NCBI RefSeq assembly: GCF_014207985.1
Contig: NZ_JACHMI010000001.1
Span: 975,001-1,039,000, forward strand
Direction: 5' to 3'
DNA: 64,000 nt
Source of the DNA: Nonomuraea rubra
Lineage (GTDB): Bacteria > Actinomycetota > Actinomycetes > Streptosporangiales > Streptosporangiaceae
Every line of letters starts with the position of its first letter. Within the stretch, counting starts at the first letter, position 1. Position numbers and translations under genes: made by a program. Below, piece after piece: positions 1-10,499 of this stretch. Below the pieces are notes generated by a model. The model did no database searches and was not told the DNA's origin. It saw nothing but the letters and a program-made list of their open reading frames with translations.

Positions 1-2
1 GG

Positions 3-257
3 GTGGAAGTGGACCACGTCATGTCCCTGCTCGGGGTGGAGCCGTCGGAGGAGCACAAGGCCGTGCTGCGCTCGCTGGGCAACGGCGAATGCGTATTCCG
101 CGATCTGGATGGCAGGGCGGGCCGGATCGGAGTAGACCTGATCTCCGAGGAACTTCTCCGCTGGCTCGACACGAACCCGACGCACGACAAACCCGGCGCC
201 GCCGGGCATGATGATCATCAAGGGGGCGTGGGCAGGGCGCAGGAGGTACGGTCATGA
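3..257 (+). CDS. C-terminal end of a VirB4/TraC-like ATP-binding protein (5' end outside window)
   Basis: The reading frame is open at the left edge, so only the last 84 codons are visible. They include VFRDLDGRAGRIGVDL, a tail I associate with the VirB4/TraC-type ATPases of actinobacterial type IV secretion-like loci. No Walker motif lies in this stretch. The stop codon overlaps the ATG of the next gene (ATGA), which implies translational coupling with the VirB6-like membrane protein. Such an ATPase would energise assembly or substrate transfer at the membrane. The family call rests mainly on context and the short tail; the rest of the gene lies outside the window. Confidence 0.5.
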   Translation: MEVDHVMSLLGVEPSEEHKAVLRSLGNGECVFRDLDGRAGRIGVDLISEELLRWLDTNPTHDKPGAAGHDDHQGGVGRAQEVRS

Positions 258-2683
258 AGGTCCGGCTATCCCGACGACTGGCGCTGGTTCTCGCGCTCAT
301 CGGTGCTGTCCTGGCGGTGCCGCTCGTGCTGGGCGCCACCACCACCCCGGCCGCCGCGGCCCCCTGCGACCTGTCGGGCCCGCTCTCGCCCGAGATGGTC
401 GGCAGCGGCGTCGACGGCCTGATCCAGCCGCCGGCCACCACGGCCGGCCCGCAGGCGCCGACCACCAACTACACGCAGTTCGGCATGAGCGGCCAGTTCT
501 GGCACACGCACGAGCTGACCTGCTCCGACTACGTGGCCGTGCTCGGCAACATGTGGGCGAACGGCATCTTCACCGCGGCCAAGGCGGTCGACCGGCTGAC
601 GATCACCACGTACCAGGCGGCGGCGACCGAGGGACCGCTCCAGGCCATCAAGGACGTGGTCGACGACATCGTCACGAACCTGTCCAACGCCATGTACTGG
701 CCCTACCTCCGCCCGATCGTCATCCTCGGCGCCATCTGGCTGGCCTGGTACGGGCTGATCCGCAAGCGGGCCACCACGACCGCCGAGGGTGTCATCTGGA
801 TGGTGCTGGCGGTCACGGTGGCGGTCTGGTTCTTCAGCCGCCCCGGCGACTTCACCGGCCTGGGCAAGGTCGTCACGGACAAGACGGGCGAGGTGGTCAA
901 CTCCGCCTTCTCCGGCCTGCCCGGCGCGGGCGGCGCGTCCTGCCTGCCCCCGCCCGGCAACGCCAACCCGCAGGTCACGCCCGGCGGGTACGCCCAGACC
1001 GGCACGGCGGGCGTGGACCAGAACGCCGACGCGCTGTGGTCCACCCTGGTCTGCAAGCCGTGGCTGGTGGGCCTGTTCGGCACCTCCGACCCGCAGCAGC
1101 CCGTCGTGCGCGACTGGGGCCGCAAGGTGCTGGAGATGCAGTCGGTCCCGCCGCCACAGGCCGGCCAGCCTGCCCCCGACGTGGGGGCCAGGCAGTCGGA
1201 GTACGCCTCGCTGGCCGACAAGCTCAGGAACGACCCCCGCTACGCCACCTTCTCCGGCCGTGACTGGTCGAACCGGCTCGGAGTGGCCGTCGGAGCGTTC
1301 ATCGCGGCCATCGTCGCGGGGCTGCTCATCTTCCTCGTGGCGGTCTCGCTGCTGGTGCTCAAGGTCGGCTTCCTGCTGCTGCTCATCCTCGGGCCGATCT
1401 TCCTGCTGATCGGCGTGCATCCGGGCAGCGGGCGGATCGTCGCCATGCGCTGGGTGGAGATGCTCATCGGCACGCTGCTGCGGCAGGCCGTGCTGACGGT
1501 CGTGCTCAGCGTGCTCGTGTACGGGTACGCGCTGATCATCTCGACGGCCATGCCGTGGGGCATGCAGGTGCTGTTCATGGCGTTGCTGACGATCGCGGTG
1601 TTCTTCTACCGGCGGCCGTTCCAGCACCTGTTCGCCTCGATGAGCGGCCACACGGTCGCCACCCGCATGCTGGGCGAGGCCGCGAGCTCGTCCGTGCTCG
1701 AACGGTCGGCGGGCGCGCTGCCGCCGGTCGCCTCGGCCCGCATCGGCCGCTGGGGGCTGCGCAAGGCCGAGCCGCTCATCAGGGCGGCGGGCGCGGCCAA
1801 CCCGGCGGGCGCGGCGGCGACGGCGGCGGCCGGGCAGCTGCGCGCGCGCGGCGAGGAGGGGGAGGGCGCCGCTTCCGGCACCCGGATCCCGGCCACGGCG
1901 GCCCCGCTCGACACCGACCAGCAGGGCGGCAAGGCGGCCGGCCGGGCCACGCTCGAACCGCGCAGGGGCACCGCGCCCCCGCTCAACCTGAACGGCACGC
2001 CGGCCCGCACCCGCGGCGGAGCGGCGGGCGGCCCCAGGGCGGGCGCGGCCTCCCCGACGACGGGCGGCCCGGGCGGTTCCGGCTCGGGCGGCGGTTCGGG
2101 CGGTTCGGGCGGCGGTTCCGGTTCCGCCGGCGGCTGGTTCGGTGGGGCGTCCGGCGGCGGCTGGGCCCGGCGCGGCGGCTCCGGCGGCTCGTCCGGCGGC
2201 ACGCGGAGCACCGGCGCGCGCACCTCGCGCTTCGGCGGGTCCACGAGCTCCGGCGGCTCGGGTTCTGGCGGCTCCCGCTCCGGTGGCTCGCGCTTCGGCG
2301 GCTCGGGCGGCTCGCGGGCGGGAGGGGCCCGCTCGCGTGGCGGCTCGGGCGGCGGCGGCCTGTTCGGCGGCGGCTCGGGTGGCTCGGGTGGCGGCCTGTT
2401 CGGCGGTGGCGGCTCGCGCGGATCCGGCGGCTCGCGCGGGTCCGGCGGCTCGAACGGGTCGAACGGCTCGCGCGGCGGCCTGTTCGGCGGGTCGGGCAAC
2501 GGAGGGGCCAGGTCAGGTGGCGGTGCCTCGTCCGGCCCCCGGATCTTCGGCTCCGACGAGCCGTCGTCCCGCGCCTCCGAGGCACCCCCGCTCTGGCTGC
2601 GCAGCAGCCGCGGCGGCGGCTCCGGCGGTGACAGCCCCGACGTGCCCTTCTGGCTCAAGCCGAACAACCCGGACAAGGACTGA
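254..2683 (+). CDS. VirB6/TrbL-like polytopic membrane protein with long Gly/Ser-rich tail
   Basis: This 809-residue protein has a signal-like N-terminus (residues 1-36, ending in AAAA). Hydrophobic segments lie near 154-171, 179-194, 343-390 (probably two helices), 400-430 and 434-453. From about residue 590 to 790 it is almost wholly Gly, Ser, Arg and Ala, with repeats such as GGSGGS and FGGGGS. The layout of a large polytopic core plus a disordered tail matches VirB6/TrbL-type components of type IV secretion systems, which form part of the inner-membrane channel. It starts inside the stop of the ATPase gene, after the SD-like AGGAGG at 241. Neighbours (ATPase, VirB8-like, transglycosylase) support the role. 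The tail function is unknown; strong codon bias in it produces long antisense open frames that are not genes. Confidence 0.7.
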   Translation: MKVRLSRRLALVLALIGAVLAVPLVLGATTTPAAAAPCDLSGPLSPEMVGSGVDGLIQPPATTAGPQAPTTNYTQFGMSGQFWHTHELTCSDYVAVLGNMWANGIFTAAKAVDRLTITTYQAAATEGPLQAIKDVVDDIVTNLSNAMYWPYLRPIVILGAIWLAWYGLIRKRATTTAEGVIWMVLAVTVAVWFFSRPGDFTGLGKVVTDKTGEVVNSAFSGLPGAGGASCLPPPGNANPQVTPGGYAQTGTAGVDQNADALWSTLVCKPWLVGLFGTSDPQQPVVRDWGRKVLEMQSVPPPQAGQPAPDVGARQSEYASLADKLRNDPRYATFSGRDWSNRLGVAVGAFIAAIVAGLLIFLVAVSLLVLKVGFLLLLILGPIFLLIGVHPGSGRIVAMRWVEMLIGTLLRQAVLTVVLSVLVYGYALIISTAMPWGMQVLFMALLTIAVFFYRRPFQHLFASMSGHTVATRMLGEAASSSVLERSAGALPPVASARIGRWGLRKAEPLIRAAGAANPAGAAATAAAGQLRARGEEGEGAASGTRIPATAAPLDTDQQGGKAAGRATLEPRRGTAPPLNLNGTPARTRGGAAGGPRAGAASPTTGGPGGSGSGGGSGGSGGGSGSAGGWFGGASGGGWARRGGSGGSSGGTRSTGARTSRFGGSTSSGGSGSGGSRSGGSRFGGSGGSRAGGARSRGGSGGGGLFGGGSGGSGGGLFGGGGSRGSGGSRGSGGSNGSNGSRGGLFGGSGNGGARSGGGASSGPRIFGSDEPSSRASEAPPLWLRSSRGGGSGGDSPDVPFWLKPNNPDKD

Positions 2684-2685
2684 AC

Positions 2686-3306
2686 ATGGCGCAGGCAGGT
2701 GACAGGCGAGGGGTGGCCTTCGCCGCCATCGTCGTGGTCATCGCAGCGGTCGGCATCTACCTGACGATGTGGCCGGACTCGTCCGACCAGGCCGCGCGGG
2801 AGCCGGAGGCGAGCATCGCCACCAGCTCCGCCGTGGTGTCGAGCACGCCGCTGGCGACCGCGAGCGCCGCGCCGTTCGACATCTACGCGTACCTGCCGAT
2901 GCAGAAAGAGCAGCTCGCCGCGGCGGCGGACCTGGCCGAACGGTTCACCGCCGCGTACGGCACCTTCCGGTACGACGAGGACCCGGCGGCGTACGCCGAG
3001 CGGTTGAAGGTGTACACGACGCCGGAGCTCGCCGGCACCCTGACCAGGACGGTCACCTCGGCCGGCTTCGTCGAGCAGAACCGCGCCGACCAGACCGTCT
3101 CCACCGCCACGGCCCGCCTGAAGGAGATCAGGCAGGTCGAGAAGTCCTCCATCGTGTTCGTCATCACCGCGAGCCGGCAGGTCACCGCCAGGAGCGGCAA
3201 CAAGCTGGCGGCGGAGGAGTACGCGGTCACGGTCAGCCAGCTCGGCGCCGACTGGCGCATCTACGACATCCTGCCGTCCACCGAGGGCCAGGAGGGTGAC
3301 CAGTGA
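2686..3306 (+). CDS. Membrane-anchored VirB8/TcpC-like protein
   Basis: A 206-residue bitopic protein. One membrane helix lies at about residues 9-24, followed by a Ser/Thr/Ala-rich linker and a soluble domain from about 65 to 200. The size, single N-terminal anchor and position next to a VirB6-like gene fit the VirB8/TcpC group, whose NTF2-like periplasmic domain scaffolds conjugation-type channels. I cannot prove the fold from sequence alone. The start lies two bases after the preceding stop, and the end overlaps the next GTG start by four bases, so the genes form one operon. The substrate and whether this machine still transfers DNA are unknown. Confidence 0.55.
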   Translation: MAQAGDRRGVAFAAIVVVIAAVGIYLTMWPDSSDQAAREPEASIATSSAVVSSTPLATASAAPFDIYAYLPMQKEQLAAAADLAERFTAAYGTFRYDEDPAAYAERLKVYTTPELAGTLTRTVTSAGFVEQNRADQTVSTATARLKEIRQVEKSSIVFVITASRQVTARSGNKLAAEEYAVTVSQLGADWRIYDILPSTEGQEGDQ

Positions 3307-4397
3307 AGCTCTCCCGGGCGCGGCTCGCCCTGATCATCGGCGCGGCGGGGCTGCTGCTCCTGGTCGCGGTCCTGGTGTCGCCGCTGCTGCTGATGTCGAT
3401 GCCGTCGTTCCTGGCAGACGGCGGCATCACCGTCGACTGCGAGGACACCGCCCAGGTGGAGGAGGTCTCCGACTCGGCCGCGTCCGACATCCCCGCCGAG
3501 TACCTGGAGCTGTACAAGGAGCACGGCAAGAAGATCGGCGTCCAGTGGAACATCCTGGCCGCCGTCGGCAAGCGCGAGACCGACCACGGCCGCTCCACCC
3601 TGCCGGGCGTCAGCAGCGGCACCAACTCCGCGGGCGCCGCGGGGCCGATGCAGTTCCTGATCTCCACGTGGGGCGGCAAGGCCAGGATCCCGGCGTCGTC
3701 CGAGTTCAACGGGTACGCCTCCGACGGCGACGGCGACGGCGTGGCCGACGTCTACAACCCGGCGGACGCCATCCTCGGCGCGGCCAAGATGCTCAAGCGC
3801 AACGGCGCGCCGGAGAACGTCCGGCAGGCGCTGTTCGTCTACAACCGGGCCTGGTGGTATGTCGACCAGGTCGAGGAGATCGCCAGGCAGTACGCCAAGT
3901 CCGGCGTGGTGAAGGTGCCGCCGCAGGCGTCGGAGGACTGCGACGACCCGCTGGTCGAGGCCGCGCCGAGCGATCTCGTGGCCAAGATCCTGCAGTACGC
4001 GCTGGCGCAGCGTGGCAAGCCGTACCTGTGGGGTGGCACGGGGCCCGACTCCTTCGACTGCTCGGGCGTCATCTACGCGGCCTACAAGGCGGCGGGGCTG
4101 ACGATCCCGCGTACGACGTTCACGCAGTGGCCGTTCGGCGTGAAGGTGTTAGAGGGGGAGGAGCAGCCGGGGGATCTGGTGTTCTTCAACGCGGGGCCGG
4201 GAACCTCCGCCGACAGCCCCGGCCACGTCGGGCTGGTCGTGTCGAAGGGCAAGATGCTGGAGGCCCGGTGCCGGCTGTGCGGGCCGATCAAGGTGACGAG
4301 CTACCAGGCGCGGGACAACCGCGTGGGCTTCACCCGTCCGCTGCAGAACCCCGATGTCATCGAGCAGATCAAGAAGCTGCAGAATCCTTCCCTATGA
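3303..4397 (+). CDS. Bifunctional peptidoglycan hydrolase: lytic transglycosylase plus NlpC/P60 endopeptidase
   Basis: Product of 364 residues. An N-terminal membrane helix (residues about 8-30) is followed by an SLT/lysozyme-like domain (about 60-190) with the probable catalytic Glu92 in KRETDHGRS and the AAGPMQFL motif. The NlpC/P60 domain (about 225-350) has the nucleophile Cys253 in DSFDCSGVIY and the base His308 in PGHVGLV. The first domain cleaves glycan strands; the second cleaves gamma-D-Glu-diaminopimelate-type peptide bonds. VirB1-type enzymes of type IV secretion systems use this pair to open the wall for the channel. The GTG start overlaps the upstream stop, and the end overlaps the Nudix gene start. 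Both active sites look intact. Confidence 0.85.
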   Translation: MKLSRARLALIIGAAGLLLLVAVLVSPLLLMSMPSFLADGGITVDCEDTAQVEEVSDSAASDIPAEYLELYKEHGKKIGVQWNILAAVGKRETDHGRSTLPGVSSGTNSAGAAGPMQFLISTWGGKARIPASSEFNGYASDGDGDGVADVYNPADAILGAAKMLKRNGAPENVRQALFVYNRAWWYVDQVEEIARQYAKSGVVKVPPQASEDCDDPLVEAAPSDLVAKILQYALAQRGKPYLWGGTGPDSFDCSGVIYAAYKAAGLTIPRTTFTQWPFGVKVLEGEEQPGDLVFFNAGPGTSADSPGHVGLVVSKGKMLEARCRLCGPIKVTSYQARDNRVGFTRPLQNPDVIEQIKKLQNPSL

Positions 4398-4786
4398 GCA
4401 TTGTGGTGGTTGCCGCGGTGATCGTCGGCCCTGGCGGGCGGGTGCTGGCCGCCCAGCGTGCCGAACCGGCCGCGCTGGCCGGTGGCTGGGAGTTCCCCGG
4501 GGGGAAGGTGGATCCGGGGGAGAGCGAGGGCGCGGCGCTGGTGCGGGAGTGCCGGGAGGAGCTCGGCGTGGAGGTCGCCGTGGGCGAACGCGTCGGCGGG
4601 GACTGGCCGCTGGCCGAGGGGTACGTCATGCGGGTCTGGCTCTGCTCCCTGCTGTCGGGCCGCCCCGAGGCGAAGGAGCATCTGGCGCTGAGGTGGCTCG
4701 GGCCGGGGGAGTACTACGACGTCGAGTGGCTGGCGGCGGATCTGCCGATCATGAAGACCGTGGAGAATCTGCTCCTGCGTGATTAG
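4394..4786 (+). CDS. Nudix hydrolase, MutT-like (8-oxo-dGTP diphosphatase type)
   Basis: A 130-residue single-domain Nudix protein. The Nudix box GX5EX7REUXEEXGU is complete at about residues 36-58, with REC..EELGV at its end. FPGGKVDPGES and the short length are typical of MutT-like enzymes that clear oxidised dGTP or CTP analogues. The ATG overlaps the stop of the wall hydrolase (ATGA), so translation may be coupled, although the function has no obvious link to secretion. Substrate assignment within Nudix families cannot be made from sequence alone. Confidence 0.8.
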   Translation: MSIVVVAAVIVGPGGRVLAAQRAEPAALAGGWEFPGGKVDPGESEGAALVRECREELGVEVAVGERVGGDWPLAEGYVMRVWLCSLLSGRPEAKEHLALRWLGPGEYYDVEWLAADLPIMKTVENLLLRD

Positions 4787-4851
4787 GACATCCCTCTCTG
4801 TGACACAATGATTACTGTGCGTAATTTGTCGCGGCGGGGGAGTGGGGAACG

Positions 4852-6333
<1,482 letters not shown>

Positions 6334-6340
6334 TTCCGTC

Positions 6341-6368
6341 TTTACTGTTACTTTTACCCGGCTAGTAT
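6341..6368 (+). promoter_or_regulatory. Candidate promoter of the downstream secreted-protein gene
   Basis: A TTTACT element (6341-6346) is separated by 16 bases from TAGTAT (6363-6368), close to the vegetative -35/-10 consensus. It lies in an AT-rich gap and points to the gene at 6408. This is inference from consensus matching only. Confidence 0.4.
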
Positions 6369-6407
6369 TCCCTTGACCATGGTTCCGGGACCACGCGGAG
6401 GGCACCG

Positions 6408-7787
6408 GTGGCACGCACACGAGCGACAGCCGTGTCCGCAATCGTCCTGGCGCTCGGACTGACGGGCGCCGGCGCCACGCCGTTCATCGTGCAGAGCGCG
6501 AGCGCCTCCGTGGCGTTCGACCCGATCGTGGAGCCCTGCGATCCCGACGTGACGCTGTGCGGCGACATCACACCCGAGACCACCATCACGGTCACCACCA
6601 CGTTAGGCTCGCCCAGCCCGACGGGGCCGGAGGAGGCGCCGGAGACGACGGTCACCAAGACCGTCACCGCGACCCCGACCAAGACCTCGAAGTCCCCCAC
6701 GCCGACCAAGACCACGTCGGCCCCCTCGCCCACCCCGACGCAGAGCACGCCGGCGCAGAACCCGCAGCCCCTGCCCACGCAGAGCGCCGAGGTGCCGCCG
6801 GTCATCCCGACCACGCCGACGCCCGAGCAGTCGGTGGAGATGCCGGCCATCGCGCCGACCGACACGCCGTCCAGCACGCTGCCGAGCCAGACGGAGGCCG
6901 CCTCCACCGAGGAGGTGCCGCTGGAGCTGCGCAGGGCCGCGCCGGAGTTCGACCAGACCGACCTGACGCGCAAGCTGAGCATCCCGGCGCTGGTGCTGGT
7001 CCTGCTCGCGCTGTTCGCGGTCCTGATCTTCGAGGGCAGGCTGCGCAGGATGGCCCACGCGGCGGCCGTACGGAAGGCGGGACCCCCGCCGATGACCGGC
7101 CCGGCGATGGGCCCGGAGATGCACCCGACCGGCGGCTACCCTGCGGGGCCCGGCTACGCCGCCACCGCGGGCGGTTTCCCTGCCCCCGCGCCGGCGTATC
7201 CCGGCGGCACGGCGTACGCGCCGATCATCAGCTTCGTGCCGGTGCAGACCTATCCGAGCGGCCCGCCCCAGTACGGCTACCAGGACCCGAACCACCCGTA
7301 CCCGCCGCAGGGCTACATGCAGGAGCCGCCCCCGGCGGAGCCCGAGCCCGTGGTGCTGCACCCCGACGAGTTCGACTCCTACAGCGAGCCGCCCAGGTCC
7401 CGTGAGCGGGACATGTTCGAGCCGCTGGTGCCGCCCGCGCCCGTGCCGACGGACATCCCGCCCGGCGGCGCCGACCCGTACGACGGCGGTGCCGAGCAGC
7501 CGCTCGGCCCGGCCTCGGCCGCGGAGGCCGGCGACCCGGTGCCGTGGGACCAGGAGCAGCCGGGCTCGCTCTTCCAGCCCGCCCGCGGCAACGAGGCTGC
7601 ACCCGGCCACGAGCCGGGCCCTGGCTACGAGCCGCCGCCCTACCTGCCCCCCGACGAGGACGTGACGGCCGTCCAGCCGCTGCCGCAGCCCCCGCCCGCG
7701 CCCCAGCCCGAGCCCGAGCAGCGGCCGGAGCCGACCAAGGAGCTGCCGGACTCGACGCGCAAGCGCTTCGGCAGAAGGAAGAAGTAG
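6408..7787 (+). CDS. Secreted single-pass protein with Thr/Pro-rich ectodomain and Pro/Tyr-rich cytoplasmic tail
   Basis: Not a recognised family. The GTG at 6408 follows CGGAGGG. A signal peptide (about residues 1-30) leads into a Thr/Pro/Ser-rich external part (about 50-170) with TPT-type units. One membrane helix lies at about 190-208, and the remaining 250 residues form a Pro-, Gly-, Tyr- and Glu-rich tail ending in basic residues (KRFGRRKK). The layout resembles a surface stalk with a disordered cytoplasmic tail. It sits behind another anchored repeat protein of the same orientation. Its stop is directly followed by a strong bidirectional terminator. Confidence 0.65.
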   Translation: MARTRATAVSAIVLALGLTGAGATPFIVQSASASVAFDPIVEPCDPDVTLCGDITPETTITVTTTLGSPSPTGPEEAPETTVTKTVTATPTKTSKSPTPTKTTSAPSPTPTQSTPAQNPQPLPTQSAEVPPVIPTTPTPEQSVEMPAIAPTDTPSSTLPSQTEAASTEEVPLELRRAAPEFDQTDLTRKLSIPALVLVLLALFAVLIFEGRLRRMAHAAAVRKAGPPPMTGPAMGPEMHPTGGYPAGPGYAATAGGFPAPAPAYPGGTAYAPIISFVPVQTYPSGPPQYGYQDPNHPYPPQGYMQEPPPAEPEPVVLHPDEFDSYSEPPRSRERDMFEPLVPPAPVPTDIPPGGADPYDGGAEQPLGPASAAEAGDPVPWDQEQPGSLFQPARGNEAAPGHEPGPGYEPPPYLPPDEDVTAVQPLPQPPPAPQPEPEQRPEPTKELPDSTRKRFGRRKK

Positions 7788-7796
7788 CGGACACAC

Positions 7797-7830
7797 GAAA
7801 GCGGGGACCGGAGAACCGGCCCCCGCTTTC
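7797..7830. terminator. Bidirectional terminator hairpin between convergent genes
   Basis: A GC-rich inverted repeat with arms GAAAGCGGGG and CCCCGCTTTC closes a stem of over ten base pairs, with inner CCGG/CCGG pairing and a short loop. It lies 9 bases after the upstream + strand stop and 9 bases before the minus-strand sdhB stop, so it can serve both. Confidence 0.75.
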
Positions 7831-7839
7831 GGCGTGCGG

Positions 7840-8589
7840 CTACTTGCGCCTGAGGATCTTGTTGCCCAGCCACACCAGCGGGTCGTACTTACGATCCACC
7901 ACGCGCTCCTTCATCGGGATCAGCGCGTTGTCAGTGATCTTGATGTGCTCGGGGCAGACCTCGGTGCAGCACTTGGTGATGTTGCAGTAGCCGAGCCCGT
8001 GCTCCTCCTGGGCCGCCTCCTGCCGGTCCGCCACGTCGTACGGGTGCATGTCCAGCTCGGCGATCCGCATGAGGAAGCGGGGACCGGAGAAGTTGCTCTT
8101 GTTCTCCTCGTGGTCGCGGATCACGTGGCAGACGTTGTTGCACATGAAGCACTCGATGCACTTGCGGAACTCCTGCGAGCGCTCGACGTCGATCTGCTTC
8201 ATCCGGTACTCGCCCGGCTGCACCCCGTCCGGCGGCGTGAAGGAGGGGACCTCGCGGGCCTTCTGGTAGTTGTAGGAGACGTCGGTGACGAGGTCCTTGA
8301 TGACGGGGAACGTCCGCATCGGCGTGACCGTGATGGTCTCGTCCTCCTCGAAGGTGGACATCCGGGTCATGCAGCCCAGCCGCGGCTTGCCGTTGATCTC
8401 CATGCTGCACGAGCCGCACTTGCCGGCCTTGCAGTTCCACCGTACGGCGAGGTCGGGGGCCTGCGTGGCCTGGAGGCGGTGGATGATGTCGAGGACGACC
8501 TCGCCCTCGTTCACCTCCACCGTGAAGTCCTCGAGCCTGCCCTCGCCGCCCTCACCGCGCCAGACCTTGAACTTTGCCTTGTAGCTCAT
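7840..8589 (-). CDS. sdhB: Succinate dehydrogenase iron-sulfur subunit (Sdh1 type)
   Basis: A 249-residue protein that carries electrons from the flavin of SdhA to the membrane subunit. The N-terminal ferredoxin domain holds the [2Fe-2S] cysteines in CKAGKCGSC with a further Cys in RLGC. The C-terminal domain holds the ligands of the two other clusters, CIECFMCNNVC and CCTEVCPEH. The ATG at 8589 overlaps the TGA of sdhA (ATGA), and the three genes run sdhC-sdhA-sdhB. Gene order and subunit sizes match the mycobacterial Sdh1 set (Rv0249c-Rv0247c). All cluster cysteines seem present. Confidence 0.93.
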   Translation of the reverse strand: MSYKAKFKVWRGEGGEGRLEDFTVEVNEGEVVLDIIHRLQATQAPDLAVRWNCKAGKCGSCSMEINGKPRLGCMTRMSTFEEDETITVTPMRTFPVIKDLVTDVSYNYQKAREVPSFTPPDGVQPGEYRMKQIDVERSQEFRKCIECFMCNNVCHVIRDHEENKSNFSGPRFLMRIAELDMHPYDVADRQEAAQEEHGLGYCNITKCCTEVCPEHIKITDNALIPMKERVVDRKYDPLVWLGNKILRRK

Positions 8590-10487
8590 GACTTCGCTAT
8601 CCCGTCGAACTCGGCCATCTCTTCGTCGGTGAGGTACTTCTTCAGCTCGTCCCGGTCGAACAGGGTGATCAGGTCGTCGCGCATCGACGGCTGCTCCTGC
8701 TCCTCGACCTTCACGGCGTTGCCGTCCTGCGTGGAGCAGACGAGCAGCTTGCGGCGCCAGCCGGGGTTCATGCCGGGGAAGTCGTCGCGGGTGTGCCCGC
8801 CGCGGCTCTCCTCGCGCATGAGCGCGGCGCGGGCCACGCACTCCGACACCAGCACCATGTTGCGCAGGTCGATCGCCAGGTGCCAGCCGGGGTTGTAGAT
8901 GCGCGAGCCGGCCGCGCCGACCATGCGCACGCGCTCCTTGAGCTTCTCCACGACGCCGAGGGCCTCGGTGATCTCCTCGGCCTTGCGGATGATGCCGACC
9001 AGGTCGTTCATGGTGCGCTGGAGCTCGTGGTGCACCTCGTACGGGTTCTCGCCGCTGCGGCCCAGGGGGGCCAGCGCCTCCTCCCTGGCGGTCTCCACCT
9101 GCTCGGGCAGCACCTTGGGCCGGGCCTTGAGCGAGTCCACGTACGTGGCCGCGCCCGCGCCCGCCCGGCGGCCGAACACCAGCAGGTCGGACAGCGAGTT
9201 GCCGCCCAGCCGGTTGGAGCCGTGCATGCCGCCCGAGACCTCGCCGGCCGCGAACAGGCCCGGCACGGCCGCCGCGCCGGTGTCGGCGTCCACCTCGACG
9301 CCGCCCATGATGTAGTGGCAGGTCGGGCCCACCTGCATGGGCTCGGCGGTGATGTCGACGTCGGCCAGCTCCTTGAACTGGTGGTGCATCGACGGCAGCC
9401 GCTTCTTGATCTCCTCGGCGGGCAGCCGGGTGGAGACGTCGAGGAACACGCCGCCCTGGGGCGAGCCGCGCCCGGCCTTCACCTCGGCGTTGATCGCGCG
9501 GGCCACCTCGTCACGGGGGAGCAGCTCCGGCGGGCGCCGGTTGTTGGCCTGGTCGGTGTACCAGCGGTCGCCCTCCTCCTCGGTGGTGGCGTACTTGTCC
9601 TTGAACACCTCGGGGATGTAGTCGAACATGAAGCGCTTGCCCTCGGAGTTGCGCAGCACGCCGCCGTCACCGCGGACGGACTCGGTGACGAGGATGCCGC
9701 GCACGGACGGCGGCCAGACCATCCCGGTGGGGTGGAACTGGATGAACTCCATGTTGATCAGGTTCGCGCCGGCGAGCAGGGCCAGGGCGTGGCCGTCGCC
9801 GGTGTACTCCCAGGAGTTGGAGGTCACCACGTACGACTTGCCGATGCCGCCGGTGGCCAGCACCACGGCGGGGGCGTCGAAGAGCACGAAGTTGCCGGTC
9901 TCGCGCCAGTAGCCGAAGGCACCGGAGATCGCGTCGCCGTCCTTGAGCAGCCGGGTGACCGTGCACTCGGCGAAGACCTTGATGTAGGCCTCGTAGTCGC
10001 CGTGCGTCTCGTAGTCCTCCTGCTGGAGCGCGACGACGCGCTGCTGCAGGGTGCGGATGAGCTCCAGGCCGGTACGGTCGCCCACGTGTGCGAGCCGCGG
10101 GTACTCGTGCCCGCCGAAGTTCCGCTGGCTGATCTTGCCGTCCTTGGTGCGGTCGAACAGCGCGCCCCACGCCTCCAGCTCCCACACCCGGTCGGGGGCC
10201 TCCTTGGCGTGCAGCTCGGCCATCCGCCAGTTGTTGAGGAACTTGCCGCCCCGCATGGTGTCACGGAAGTGCACCATCCAGTTGTCGTCGGGGTTGACGT
10301 TGCCCATCGCGGCGGCGGCGCCGCCCTCGGCCATGACCGTGTGCGCCTTGCCGAACAGCGACTTGCAGACGATCGCCGTCCGCTTGCCCTGCTGGCGGGC
10401 CTCGATGGCGGCTCGCAGCCCGGCGCCGCCCGCGCCGATGACGACGACGTCGTACTCGTGGCGCTCAGTGTTGTAGGTGTTTTCCAC
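8586..10487 (-). CDS. sdhA: Succinate dehydrogenase/fumarate reductase flavoprotein subunit (Sdh1 type)
   Basis: 633 residues. The N-terminal dinucleotide fold VVVIGAGGAGLRAAIEA binds FAD, and His in KAHTVMAEGG is at the position of the covalent flavin link. Substrate-site residues follow in FHPTGM and in the late HGSNRLGGNSL motif. The enzyme oxidises succinate to fumarate on the cytoplasmic side and passes electrons to SdhB. The AEGG form (rather than AAQGG) and the length set it apart from the second SdhA at 16054. It lies between the membrane-subunit and iron-sulfur genes, and its stop overlaps the sdhB start. Direction (oxidation or fumarate reduction) cannot be fixed from sequence. Confidence 0.93.
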   Translation of the reverse strand: MENTYNTERHEYDVVVIGAGGAGLRAAIEARQQGKRTAIVCKSLFGKAHTVMAEGGAAAAMGNVNPDDNWMVHFRDTMRGGKFLNNWRMAELHAKEAPDRVWELEAWGALFDRTKDGKISQRNFGGHEYPRLAHVGDRTGLELIRTLQQRVVALQQEDYETHGDYEAYIKVFAECTVTRLLKDGDAISGAFGYWRETGNFVLFDAPAVVLATGGIGKSYVVTSNSWEYTGDGHALALLAGANLINMEFIQFHPTGMVWPPSVRGILVTESVRGDGGVLRNSEGKRFMFDYIPEVFKDKYATTEEEGDRWYTDQANNRRPPELLPRDEVARAINAEVKAGRGSPQGGVFLDVSTRLPAEEIKKRLPSMHHQFKELADVDITAEPMQVGPTCHYIMGGVEVDADTGAAAVPGLFAAGEVSGGMHGSNRLGGNSLSDLLVFGRRAGAGAATYVDSLKARPKVLPEQVETAREEALAPLGRSGENPYEVHHELQRTMNDLVGIIRKAEEITEALGVVEKLKERVRMVGAAGSRIYNPGWHLAIDLRNMVLVSECVARAALMREESRGGHTRDDFPGMNPGWRRKLLVCSTQDGNAVKVEEQEQPSMRDDLITLFDRDELKKYLTDEEMAEFDGIAKS

Positions 10488-10499
10488 GGGAAGCTGTCC

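Noticed and set aside
1983..2680. Long antisense open frames opposite the Gly/Ser tail of the VirB6-like protein
   Set aside because: They are Pro/Glu- or Arg/Ser-rich mirror translations of the repeats, without starts or family similarity.
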